The notes under the pieces were generated by a model. The model worked only from the letters and a program-made list of their open reading frames with translations, was not told the DNA's origin and did no database searches. A program made the position numbers and the translations under genes. From Pseudobutyrivibrio ruminis AD2017 (GTDB taxonomy: Bacteria > Bacillota > Clostridia > Lachnospirales > Lachnospiraceae), in NCBI RefSeq assembly GCF_000424305.1, contig NZ_AUJQ01000003.1, forward strand, positions 1 to 64,000: DNA of 64,000 bases, read 5' to 3'. Below are positions 7,490-15,618 of the stretch, piece after piece; within the stretch, counting starts at the first letter, position 1, and each line of letters opens with the position of its first letter.

Positions 7490-9931
7490 TTGAAGAAGCT
7501 CAAGGCATTCAACAAAATATTTTTTAGCCCAGACCTACCCACTGATTTGGTGTTATTCAATATCATCACAATCACAGGGTTCCTAGGTGGCATAATAACA
7601 ATTCCATTTAATATATTAAACGGCATGTCAGGTATTCTGACAGCCGTTATTATAGTGTCTATTATTATCGATGGTGTATGTATATACATGGCGAATTTCC
7701 GTAATTATTTAAAGAACAGTACTATTGCCGTTTGCTTTGCAGTGGCTATTGGTCTTTTCCCTGTTATGTTTTTTGTCACCGGCGGAATTAACAGTGGTAT
7801 GGTCTGCTGGTTTTCCATGGGTATCATTTTTATTTTCATGCTTTTGGATGGAATGGATTTTGTGTTTATGCTTCTTACGGATGTTGCCATAGTAGCTGGT
7901 TGTTACGCTATTTCCTATTATCATCCGGAATATGTAGTGAACCTGGAATCAAGGCAAAGCGTTTTCTTTGATGTGGTTCAGTCATTGATGATTTGTTCCT
8001 TTGCAACTGGAGCAATCATCAAATTCCAACGCAACATTTACGACAAGCTGTACAAACAGGCAGCCATCAATAATGATGATTTGCTAGAGAAAACATTGCA
8101 GGCTAAAAAGGCTGAAAAGCAGGCTCAGACAGCTACTGAAGCAAAGAGTAATTTCCTTGCTAACATGTCCCACGAAATCAGAACTCCTATCAATACCATC
8201 ATGGGTATGGATGAAATGATTCTTAGGGAAACATCAGAAAAGGTTGTTGAAGAGTACGCATTAGATATAAAGACAGCATCTCAAAACCTGTTGTCGCTCA
8301 TTAATGATATTCTTGATATCACCAAAATTGAATCCGGTAAGATGGGTATCGTCAAAGGTGAATATGCATTTATGAGCCTTATGCACGACGTGCTAAACAA
8401 CGTAAACCTTAGAGCCAAAGAAAAGAACCTAGAGCTTAGGTTGAACATAGCAAACAACATCCCATGCAACATGCTGGGTGATGATATAAGAATTAAACAG
8501 GTCCTTACAAACATTATTACAAACGCAGTTAAATACACACAGGAAGGCTACATAGAAATCACAGTAACCTGTGAAAAAAGCTTTGGACAGTATGTGGATT
8601 TGACATTTAAGGTTAAGGATACAGGTATTGGAATTAAGCCGGAAGATATAAAAAGAATGTTTGAATCCTTCGAACGTTTGGAGGTTAACAGAAACCGAAA
8701 TATCGAAGGCGCAGGTCTTGGAATGACCATTACCCAGAATCTTCTTAAGATGATGGGTAGCAACCTTGAGGTTGACAGCACCTATGGTGAAGGCTCAACA
8801 TTCTACTTCACTCTTACACAAGAGGTTGTTAATGGCGAACCAATAGGAGATTTTGAACAGAAGCTGAAACAGCTTACTGCAAATTATGAATACAGCACAA
8901 GCTTTGAAGCACCGAATGCCACATTTCTTATTGTTGATGATAACACAATGAACCGTAAGGTATTTGTGGCACTGTTAAAGGATTCAAAAGTTAAGATAAA
9001 GGAAGCAGCTAGTGGTGCTGAATGCTTACAGCTTATAAAGCAACAGCATTTTGATATGATTTTCTTAGACCATATGATGCCAGGCATGGACGGTGTAGAA
9101 ACCTTCAAGGCGATGGCTACTCTTGATGGCAACAAATGCCTAGGAACACCGGTAATCGCATTAACTGCAAATGCTATAGCGGGAGCCAAGGACAGATATC
9201 TTACAATGGGCTTCCACGGTTTCCTTTCCAAGCCGGTAGTTCCAGCTCAGCTGGAAAAGATGATAAGAGATTTCCTTCCACAGAGTCTGCTTGAATATCA
9301 TGAGCCAGACGCAAAGGATGAAGCTAGGAAGAATCGCACCAAAAAAATAGAGCTTCCTGATATAGAAGGAATCGACTGGGATTACGCTTTACTACATTTC
9401 CCAGATTCCAACATGGTATACCAATCAGCCATTGATTTTTATGATTCAATCGGATTTGAAAGAGATGAGCTTCTTAGATATTACAACAATCTAGACGAGT
9501 CAATCCTAGAGGATTACAGAATCAAGGTTCATGGAATTAAAAGCATGTCAAACACCATAGGCGCTACATCCCTAGGCGGTGTTGCAAAGCTTCTTGAATA
9601 TGCAGCAAGAGATGGGGATATTGAAAGAGTTAGAATTATGACACCAATCCTCATCGAGGAGTTAGATTCAATGCAATCAAGGCTTTCAGTTCTTACATCG
9701 GACGTGACTAAACCAGCGCTGGAGGATATGGATGAATTATTTGCATTGCTAGAAATGCTAAAAATGTCAATAATGACACACGATTCGGAAGCAGCAGATA
9801 ACAACATGAAGCAAATAATGGCGTATACTTATGATGAAGATATGCAAGCAAAGATAGATCATCTTAATCTACATATGATGAACCTAGAGGTTGATGAGGC
9901 GCTTGAAGATATAGACAAGCTACAGAGTTAG
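7490..9931 (+). CDS. Membrane hybrid sensor histidine kinase with receiver and Hpt domains
   Basis: Domains in order: six predicted membrane helices (about residues 20-185), a short coiled linker, HisKA with the phospho-accepting H in MSHEIRTPINT (about 226), a HATPase with N box NAVKYT, DTGIGI and GAGLGM glycine boxes, a receiver with DDN and phospho-acceptor D in MIFLDHMMPGMDG, and a C-terminal Hpt domain with H in VHGIKSMSN (about 685). The full relay chain H-D-H is thus in one protein. The sensor region resembles no named domain. TTG at 7490 is preferred to GTG at 7481 because GGAG at 7478-7481 gives it correct spacing. The next gene, 9 nt on, is its likely partner. Confidence 0.9.
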   Translation: MKKLKAFNKIFFSPDLPTDLVLFNIITITGFLGGIITIPFNILNGMSGILTAVIIVSIIIDGVCIYMANFRNYLKNSTIAVCFAVAIGLFPVMFFVTGGINSGMVCWFSMGIIFIFMLLDGMDFVFMLLTDVAIVAGCYAISYYHPEYVVNLESRQSVFFDVVQSLMICSFATGAIIKFQRNIYDKLYKQAAINNDDLLEKTLQAKKAEKQAQTATEAKSNFLANMSHEIRTPINTIMGMDEMILRETSEKVVEEYALDIKTASQNLLSLINDILDITKIESGKMGIVKGEYAFMSLMHDVLNNVNLRAKEKNLELRLNIANNIPCNMLGDDIRIKQVLTNIITNAVKYTQEGYIEITVTCEKSFGQYVDLTFKVKDTGIGIKPEDIKRMFESFERLEVNRNRNIEGAGLGMTITQNLLKMMGSNLEVDSTYGEGSTFYFTLTQEVVNGEPIGDFEQKLKQLTANYEYSTSFEAPNATFLIVDDNTMNRKVFVALLKDSKVKIKEAASGAECLQLIKQQHFDMIFLDHMMPGMDGVETFKAMATLDGNKCLGTPVIALTANAIAGAKDRYLTMGFHGFLSKPVVPAQLEKMIRDFLPQSLLEYHEPDAKDEARKNRTKKIELPDIEGIDWDYALLHFPDSNMVYQSAIDFYDSIGFERDELLRYYNNLDESILEDYRIKVHGIKSMSNTIGATSLGGVAKLLEYAARDGDIERVRIMTPILIEELDSMQSRLSVLTSDVTKPALEDMDELFALLEMLKMSIMTHDSEAADNNMKQIMAYTYDEDMQAKIDHLNLHMMNLEVDEALEDIDKLQS

Positions 9932-9940
9932 GAGTAATTT

Positions 9941-10711
9941 ATGAGAAAAATACTAATAGTAGGCGATTTTAGTTCAGATTCGCCATCAGATGTAAATACT
10001 TTCTTATCACAGCATTTTCATACTCAGCTGTGCACTAGCAATGCCAAGATAGTTAAGAGCATGCTTAAGTTATTTGCACCTGAACTGATTTTGATGGATA
10101 TCGATGATTTTGAAGTTATTCATTCAGATATCTATGAGGCAATCCAGGAGTACAACGCTGAGATTCCTGTAATTACATATGGCCGTGAGATGAAAAAGCA
10201 GATGTTCATTTCATATTACTATTCAGGTCAGTGTAAACACATTATACAGCCTACAAAGGAAACTATAATCAGGGCTATCTGCAAGGAATTCAATATGAAT
10301 GCCGATGCCATCCTAAACGCTGTAGTGGAAATAGAAAAGCGCCATATAATTGTGGTAGATGACAATCCAGTACTTCTTCGAAACATGCGCAACATGCTTC
10401 AGGACAAATACAGAGTAACACTTGCAACATCTGCAGCTCAGTGTATGAAGGCTATGGGGCAGGACAAGCCAGATTTGATTATCCTTGACTACGAAATGCC
10501 TGTTGTAGATGGGAAGCAGACACTAGAAATGATTCGTTCAGAAGAGGATTACAAGGATGTTCCAGTAATCTTCCTTACAGGCATCGCTGATAAGGAGCAT
10601 GTAGATGCGGTACTTGATTTAAAGCCTGCCGGCTACTTCGTAAAGCCACCAATGCAGACCAAAATCATCAACGCCATCGAAAACATCTTCCTTAAACAGG
10701 CTGACGTCTAA
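9941..10711 (+). CDS. Two-receiver response regulator without output domain
   Basis: The 256-aa protein has two receiver-like halves. The first (about 1-125) is degenerate: it keeps a LMDIDDF strand but lacks the normal DD pair and lysine. The second (about 130-250) is canonical: VVDDNP, phospho-acceptor D in LDYEMPVVDG, the T in FLTG and K in FVKPP. No DNA-binding or enzymatic output is present. It may therefore pass phosphate or signal by protein contact, perhaps to the orphan Hpt protein at 19371. It follows the hybrid kinase with a GGAG ribosome-binding site, forming a two-gene unit ended by a hairpin at 10712. Confidence 0.85.
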   Translation: MRKILIVGDFSSDSPSDVNTFLSQHFHTQLCTSNAKIVKSMLKLFAPELILMDIDDFEVIHSDIYEAIQEYNAEIPVITYGREMKKQMFISYYYSGQCKHIIQPTKETIIRAICKEFNMNADAILNAVVEIEKRHIIVVDDNPVLLRNMRNMLQDKYRVTLATSAAQCMKAMGQDKPDLIILDYEMPVVDGKQTLEMIRSEEDYKDVPVIFLTGIADKEHVDAVLDLKPAGYFVKPPMQTKIINAIENIFLKQADV

Positions 10712-10741
10712 GCGCGTAAAACCTTAATTTTACACGCTTTG
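10712..10741 (+). terminator. Terminator after the response regulator gene
   Basis: An interrupted stem, AGCG-C-GTAAAA pairing with TTTTAC-A-CGCT, surrounds a short loop directly after the stop codon and runs into a T-containing tail. It probably ends the kinase-regulator transcript. Confidence 0.55.
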
Positions 10742-10837
10742 TTCATACTATAAATGTGGAATTTTCAACATTATTACACATTTATACACTAAAATTACAT
10801 CTAATAAGTCACTAGACTTACTTACTGTACAAAGGTG

Positions 10838-10876
10838 GGGGCACTTATGTAGCACATAGGTGGCCTCATTTTTTTA
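10838..10876 (+). terminator. Hairpin with T-run upstream of palindrome A
   Basis: The segments 10838-10850 and 10854-10865 pair around an AGC loop with a few mismatches, followed by seven T at 10869-10875. It is a second terminator-like structure between the regulator gene and palindrome A. It suggests A is not simply read through from upstream. Confidence 0.5.
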
Positions 10877-10880
10877 TGTC

Positions 10881-11438
10881 CTCCCAGGCCCCACTACTGC
10901 ACAGCCCTCCATGGTAATATCATTTGAGCAGATTCGTGATTATCTTAATGTGTGTTATCTTGCTTATGTAGGTGTACTTACATGGCTTTTACAATTCGAA
11001 GGTAATGTGTGTAGGGAGCGGACATAATTGTAGACTGAGAGACATGAGGATGAAGGGTGTAGGCCCTCCCCTATTTGTCACTCCACTCGCTAAGTAAAAT
11101 TAAAAAAGTGAGTTTCTCATATATAGGCACCGTGCTCTATGCAACATCGTGTTGCTTTCGCACTTGAACCGCCATCCTAGCGGTTCATGCCAATATATGT
11201 GAAACTCACTTTTTATTTTACTAAGCTCGTTCCAAGGCAAACAGGGGAGGGCCTACACCCTTCATCCTCATGCCACTATACTTTCGTTTTATGTCCGCTC
11301 CCTACACACCTTACCGACAGAATTGTAAAACCTTGTAAGAACATCTACTAATAGATAAGCAAGATAACACACATTTAGATAAACTAGAATCTGCGATTGT
11401 ATTACCATGGAGGGCTGTGCAGTAGTGGGGCCTGGGAG
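10881..11438 (+). repeat. Giant palindromic element A (558 bp) with Y-shaped tip
   Basis: The 830-bp gap between the regulator and the exonuclease gene is mostly one long inverted repeat. Perfect helices include the outer 38 bp (10881-10918 with 11401-11438), a middle 30 bp (11043-11072 with 11243-11272) and an inner 14 bp (11103-11116 with 11201-11214). Partly matched stretches lie between them. The tip (11126-11191) splits into two hairpins, 11132-11163 and 11166-11186. Copy C at 61.5 kb is nearly identical and copy B at 20 kb is structurally equivalent. It is either a large rod-like noncoding RNA or a DNA hairpin element. No protein is conserved through it. The strand given is the one shared with copy C. 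Confidence 0.8.
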
Positions 11439-11482
11439 CAGAAATAGTAATGAAAGAAGCCCCCTCTACATGGAGGTTGTTA

Positions 11483-11511
11483 GTTACAAGAAGTAACAAA
11501 TATGGTAGAAT
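11483..11511 (+). promoter_or_regulatory. Probable promoter of the yhaO/yhaN-like operon
   Basis: TAGAAT at 11506-11511 is preceded by TGG (extended -10). A weak -35, GTTACA, stands 17 bp upstream at 11483-11488. It lies 30 nt before the exonuclease start and just outside palindrome A. Confidence 0.5.
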
Positions 11512-11540
11512 GTACGTAGTTTTTACGGGGGATAATGCGA

Positions 11541-12623
11541 ATGAAGATTATTCACTGTGCAGACCTGCACTTAGATTCCAAAATGGAAAGTAATTTAGAT
11601 AAAGAGCAAGCCTCACTCAGACGTATTGAGTTGGTGGAGACCTACGAGCGTATGGTGGAATTCGCCAAGAAAAATGATGTGAGGGCTATATTGATAGCTG
11701 GTGATTTGTTCGACAAGACACATATCCGTAAGGATATTAAAAAGCGTGTTGTGGAGCAGATTATTGGTGCACCGGAGATTGATTTTTATTATCTCAAGGG
11801 TAATCATGATAGATGCGACTTTATGGAAGAAGGTATAGATGAAATACCTTCTAATTTTCATATGTTCAATTCAGAAGGCTGGACCAGTTATGAATGTGAG
11901 GATGTGGTAATCACTGGTATGGAGATTAACTCATCTAATATCTCTACTATGGCACAGCGTTTGGTTTTAGATTCGGCTGCCACTAATATCGTTATGCTTC
12001 ATGGTCAGCAGTCTGATTATGATGGCAAGGGCGGGGCAGAGATTATCAATACACAGGCTCTTAAGGGCAAATTTATTGATTACCTGGCTTTAGGTCATGT
12101 TCATAAGTTTATCTTTGAGGCACTGGATGATAGAGGCGTTTACTGCTATCCAGGTTGCCTGGAGGGACGTGGTTTTGATGAAACAGGTGATAAGGGTTTT
12201 GTTCTCATGGAGATAGAGGATGGAAAAATAACATCTGAATTCATTCCATTTGCTCTTAGACGTCTGCATGAAATAAATGTAGAGGTTACTGCAGATATGG
12301 ATTTGCAGGCTGTTGCATCAAAGGCTAGAGAGCAGCTTCTGGATGTAGATGATCAGGATCTTGTTAAGTTTGTGCTTACAGGTGAGCGTGAATTGGATGA
12401 TGAACTGGATATCATTCGTTTTGTGCGCTTATTTGAAAATAAATATTTCTTCGTAAAATGCTACGACAGAACCAAGACTTTAGTAGATTACGATAGTTTC
12501 AAATACGATAAAAGTCTTAAGGGCGAATTTGTTAGACTTGTTCAGTCTCAGGATATGGATGAGGATGAAAAGGCCAAAATTATCGAAATTGGTATTAGAG
12601 CCATAATGGGGGAGGAATTATAA
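11541..12623 (+). CDS. Mre11/SbcD-like DNA repair exonuclease (YhaO type)
   Basis: This is a calcineurin-like metallophosphoesterase of the SbcD/Mre11 group. Metal-binding motifs appear in order: HCADLHLDS near the N-terminus, AGDLFD (about residue 56), KGNHDR (about 92), MLHGQQSD and ALGHVHK (about 182). Such nucleases act with an SMC-like ATPase at DNA ends and hairpins. The next gene encodes that ATPase with no gap. Two in-frame ATGs exist, 11535 and 11541; the second is better spaced from the GGGGGA ribosome-binding site and gives the usual MKIIHCADLH start. Palindrome A lies just upstream, which is notable because SbcCD enzymes cut hairpins at long palindromes. Confidence 0.88.
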   Translation: MKIIHCADLHLDSKMESNLDKEQASLRRIELVETYERMVEFAKKNDVRAILIAGDLFDKTHIRKDIKKRVVEQIIGAPEIDFYYLKGNHDRCDFMEEGIDEIPSNFHMFNSEGWTSYECEDVVITGMEINSSNISTMAQRLVLDSAATNIVMLHGQQSDYDGKGGAEIINTQALKGKFIDYLALGHVHKFIFEALDDRGVYCYPGCLEGRGFDETGDKGFVLMEIEDGKITSEFIPFALRRLHEINVEVTADMDLQAVASKAREQLLDVDDQDLVKFVLTGERELDDELDIIRFVRLFENKYFFVKCYDRTKTLVDYDSFKYDKSLKGEFVRLVQSQDMDEDEKAKIIEIGIRAIMGEEL

Positions 12624-15296
12624 ATGAAACTTATTTCGTGTTATATTGCCCATTTTGGCAAGATTACAGAATTTAAATATGATTTTAACGATGGTTTTAA
12701 CTCAATCCTTCAGGAGAATGGTTGGGGTAAAACTACATTTTCGGTGTTTATCAAGGCTATGTTTTATGGCCTGGAATATTCCCCAAATACAAAGAAAAAG
12801 CTTCTAGAGCGTAATCATTATTTGCCATGGGACGGAAGCCTTTGTGGCGGTAATATCGTGTTCAGCACTAAGAACAGACAGTATCGTATCGAGCGTACCT
12901 TTGGTAGAACAGATAAGGATGATACTTTTGTGCTTTACGATAACGAAACAGGTCTTGTTAGCAACGATTACTCAGAGGACATTGGTGAAGAGCTGTTTTT
13001 GGTAGATAGAGATTCCTTTGAAAAGAGTGTGTATATTCCACAGCTTTCCCTTGGAACAGCTATGACAGATTCACTGAATGCTAAGATGGGAAATCTTACA
13101 TCAGCCAGGGACGATATCAATAACTTTGATACAGCTCTTAAAAGTGTTAAGGATGCTAGGGTGGAATACACCCGCAACAGTAAGATAAACCCAGGTAAGT
13201 TATTTGGCACTAGGCAGGAAATTAATAAATGCAAGGAAGAGTTTGAAAAGCTTCCAGCCATTGAAGAGAGCGTTGAGGCCATGAGCTGCCTTATCGAAGA
13301 AAAGCAGCAGAACCTGGATAATCTTAACAATGAAAAGGCAAAGCTTGCAGAAAGCATCCAGCTTCAGAGTAAAAAGGAGCAGGAGCTTGGCGCCTATAAG
13401 ATTCACAAGGAAAATCTTATGGCCGAGGAGCAAAAGATATCAGACCTTGATAACTTCTTTGCAGCAGGCATTCCTACAGATGATGAGATAATCATGCTAG
13501 AACAGACCGAACGTGATTTGGCTGTTCACGAAAGAGCATTTAAGGCCTTAAATGAAGACCTTGATAGAGAAGGAAATGTTTTTGATAAGCCATTTATGAA
13601 CAGAATCCCAGATGACACAGAGTTTGCCATGTGGAACAAAATGGCTGCAAATCTTTCTGAGCTTAGAGCCAAGGCAGAACATTCAAAGCTATCAGAGGAA
13701 TCATCTAAACAGCTTACAGAGCTTAAATTCTTCTTTGATAAGCTGGTGCCTACAGATGAGCAACTGGCTCACATAGAACGTCAGACAACCCAGATCACAG
13801 GCCTTCAGGCACGTATTAGCCAAAGCAACGAAAGACTTATCACCTTAAGGGCAGAGCAGGAGGCCAACGAAAAGGTAAGCCGAAACAATACCGTTACGGT
13901 TTGGCACATACTTGGCACTATCCTCCTTGTTATATTTATCCTTTCAGGCGTTGTGTTTAGCAATTACATGGCAGATATTGTTGGAAGGATTGTTGAAATT
14001 GTCAGCGTGGTGGCTATCATTGCTGATGTGATATTCCTGATAATTAGTGGACGACGTTCTCACAAGAATAAGCTTAAGCAGGCTGAAGAATATGCAGACA
14101 GAGTTGAAGAGGAAGAGGATGCTCTTGAACTTAGCAATCTTGAGCTTAGAGAATTAGAGGAAGAATGCGAGGACTTCTTATCACATTTCCTCCTTACAAG
14201 AGCTTCAACCATGCAGGAAAATGTTTACGAAATCAGACGTAAGCTTGACCAATATAGACATCTTTTGGACGAGGAAAACTCACGCCATCAGGAGGCAGAG
14301 GGAACACTTGATGAGCTGGCTGATTTACAGCTTGAGCTTTACACAAAGATTCAGCCATTTGCCAGCTGCTATGGAATCAATCTGTACGATATGGGCGGTG
14401 AGTATGAATTCCTGTCACAACTTAAAAAGGATGCCGATAAATACGCAAAGCACCTAGAAGCCTTAGAGGAAATGGCCAGCCATGAGAATTCAATCAGAAC
14501 CATGACTGCCGATATCGAAAAAATCATCAAAAGATATCCTGTGGATGAGAGCTTGCGCCGTGCCGAGGCTATCCAAAGCATCGGTCTTAAAAAGCGTGAA
14601 TACGAGGCAATAAAGGCTCGTATTGATGAACTTAAGGACGCTATAACAAAGTTTGAAGCAGAATTCGATGTAAACGAAGAGGTTCAATCTGTTGATGATT
14701 TGCAGCAGAAGCAGTCAGAACTGGATGAACAGATTATGGAGCTTAATAAGCAGTTGATTCAGGAGAAGGAGAACCTATCCCAGGCTCTAGAAGAGGTAGA
14801 ACGATTAAGCGATATTTCAGACCAGATAGAGCGTCTTGAAGTAAAGGAAAAGGAATACAAAAAGGAGGCAGATATCTTAGGCAAGACAGAGGATTTCCTT
14901 AATCGTGCCAGAGAAAGCTTCCAGTCCAAATACATGCAGCCACTTCAGAATGGCTTGCACAAATACTTAAGCCTTATTGATGGTCCAGAAGGAACAAAAT
15001 CTGGCTACGCCATCGACGACTTCGAGCTTGATATGGACCTTAACATCAAGCTTACCTATTCAGGCAGCACCAAGGGCGCTGAATATCTATCCCAAGGATA
15101 TCAGGATTTAGTAGCACTTTGCTCACGTCTTGCCTTAGTGGACGTGCTATACCCAGAGGAAAAGCCAATCCTTATTTTGGATGACCCATTTACAAACCTG
15201 GATGACAAAAAAATAAAGGAGTCGTTAAAACTCCTTCATACTATAGCCGACGAACGCCAGACAGTGTATTTCACATGTCATGATAGTAGGTTATAA
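12624..15296 (+). CDS. SbcC/Rad50-like ATPase with central membrane segment (YhaN type)
   Basis: The 890-aa protein has an N-terminal ATP-binding half with Walker A variant ENGWGKTTF (about residues 32-40), long coiled coils (about 190-420 and 480-790), and a C-terminal half with signature LSQGYQDL and Walker B ILILDDPF. Two hydrophobic helices interrupt the coiled coil near residues 428-475, as in Bacillus YhaN. The complex may therefore be membrane-tethered. It should drive the YhaO-like nuclease encoded immediately upstream; the ATG follows that gene's stop codon directly. Its last codons overlap the convergent small gene at 15291. Confidence 0.87.
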   Translation: MKLISCYIAHFGKITEFKYDFNDGFNSILQENGWGKTTFSVFIKAMFYGLEYSPNTKKKLLERNHYLPWDGSLCGGNIVFSTKNRQYRIERTFGRTDKDDTFVLYDNETGLVSNDYSEDIGEELFLVDRDSFEKSVYIPQLSLGTAMTDSLNAKMGNLTSARDDINNFDTALKSVKDARVEYTRNSKINPGKLFGTRQEINKCKEEFEKLPAIEESVEAMSCLIEEKQQNLDNLNNEKAKLAESIQLQSKKEQELGAYKIHKENLMAEEQKISDLDNFFAAGIPTDDEIIMLEQTERDLAVHERAFKALNEDLDREGNVFDKPFMNRIPDDTEFAMWNKMAANLSELRAKAEHSKLSEESSKQLTELKFFFDKLVPTDEQLAHIERQTTQITGLQARISQSNERLITLRAEQEANEKVSRNNTVTVWHILGTILLVIFILSGVVFSNYMADIVGRIVEIVSVVAIIADVIFLIISGRRSHKNKLKQAEEYADRVEEEEDALELSNLELRELEEECEDFLSHFLLTRASTMQENVYEIRRKLDQYRHLLDEENSRHQEAEGTLDELADLQLELYTKIQPFASCYGINLYDMGGEYEFLSQLKKDADKYAKHLEALEEMASHENSIRTMTADIEKIIKRYPVDESLRRAEAIQSIGLKKREYEAIKARIDELKDAITKFEAEFDVNEEVQSVDDLQQKQSELDEQIMELNKQLIQEKENLSQALEEVERLSDISDQIERLEVKEKEYKKEADILGKTEDFLNRARESFQSKYMQPLQNGLHKYLSLIDGPEGTKSGYAIDDFELDMDLNIKLTYSGSTKGAEYLSQGYQDLVALCSRLALVDVLYPEEKPILILDDPFTNLDDKKIKESLKLLHTIADERQTVYFTCHDSRL

Positions 15297-15551
15297 TTGA
15301 GTATGTTTGTACTCAAGATGGCCTTCACGGACCCACTCATGGATGAGGGTTTTATCGATTCCAAATTCTTGGGCTACCATCATTTCATTAACATCATAGT
15401 TATTTAGAATGAACTCTTTCACTTTTGGAAAGAGTTCATTTTTCATGCATTCCTTACATTTATCGTAAGGTGAGCTGACAGGGATTCTGCAGCCACACTT
15501 TTCGCAATGTCTTGTGATTGGACCTTCTGGATTTAGGTTTAGTCTTGGCAT
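15291..15551 (-). CDS. Small zinc-ribbon / helix-turn-helix protein (YvyF-like)
   Basis: The 86-aa protein has two CxxC pairs, CEKCGC and CKECMK, likely binding one zinc (residues 16-35). A C-terminal segment, MVAQEFGIDKTLIHEWVREG, resembles a MerR/Xre-type helix-turn-helix. It resembles the short flagellar-operon protein YvyF (TIGR03826) in layout, although no flagellar genes are nearby. It converges on the YhaN-like gene and overlaps its stop codon by 6 bp. DNA binding is a guess from the fold only. Confidence 0.65.
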   Translation of the reverse strand: MPRLNLNPEGPITRHCEKCGCRIPVSSPYDKCKECMKNELFPKVKEFILNNYDVNEMMVAQEFGIDKTLIHEWVREGHLEYKHTQL

Positions 15552-15618
15552 AGTTTAATCCTCCGGGGATTACCCTCATCAGTCAGCTGCGCTGACAGCT
15601 TCTCCCAAAGGGAGAAGC

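Noticed and set aside
11126-11191. tRNA-like fold at the palindrome tip
   Set aside because: Only two hairpins are present, with no acceptor end, T-loop or anticodon-arm consensus.
10881-11438. Miniature inverted-repeat transposon related to the IS at the window start
   Set aside because: The ends share no sequence with the IS terminal repeats, no clear target duplication was found, and the inner sequence is paired throughout, unlike a MITE derived from that IS.
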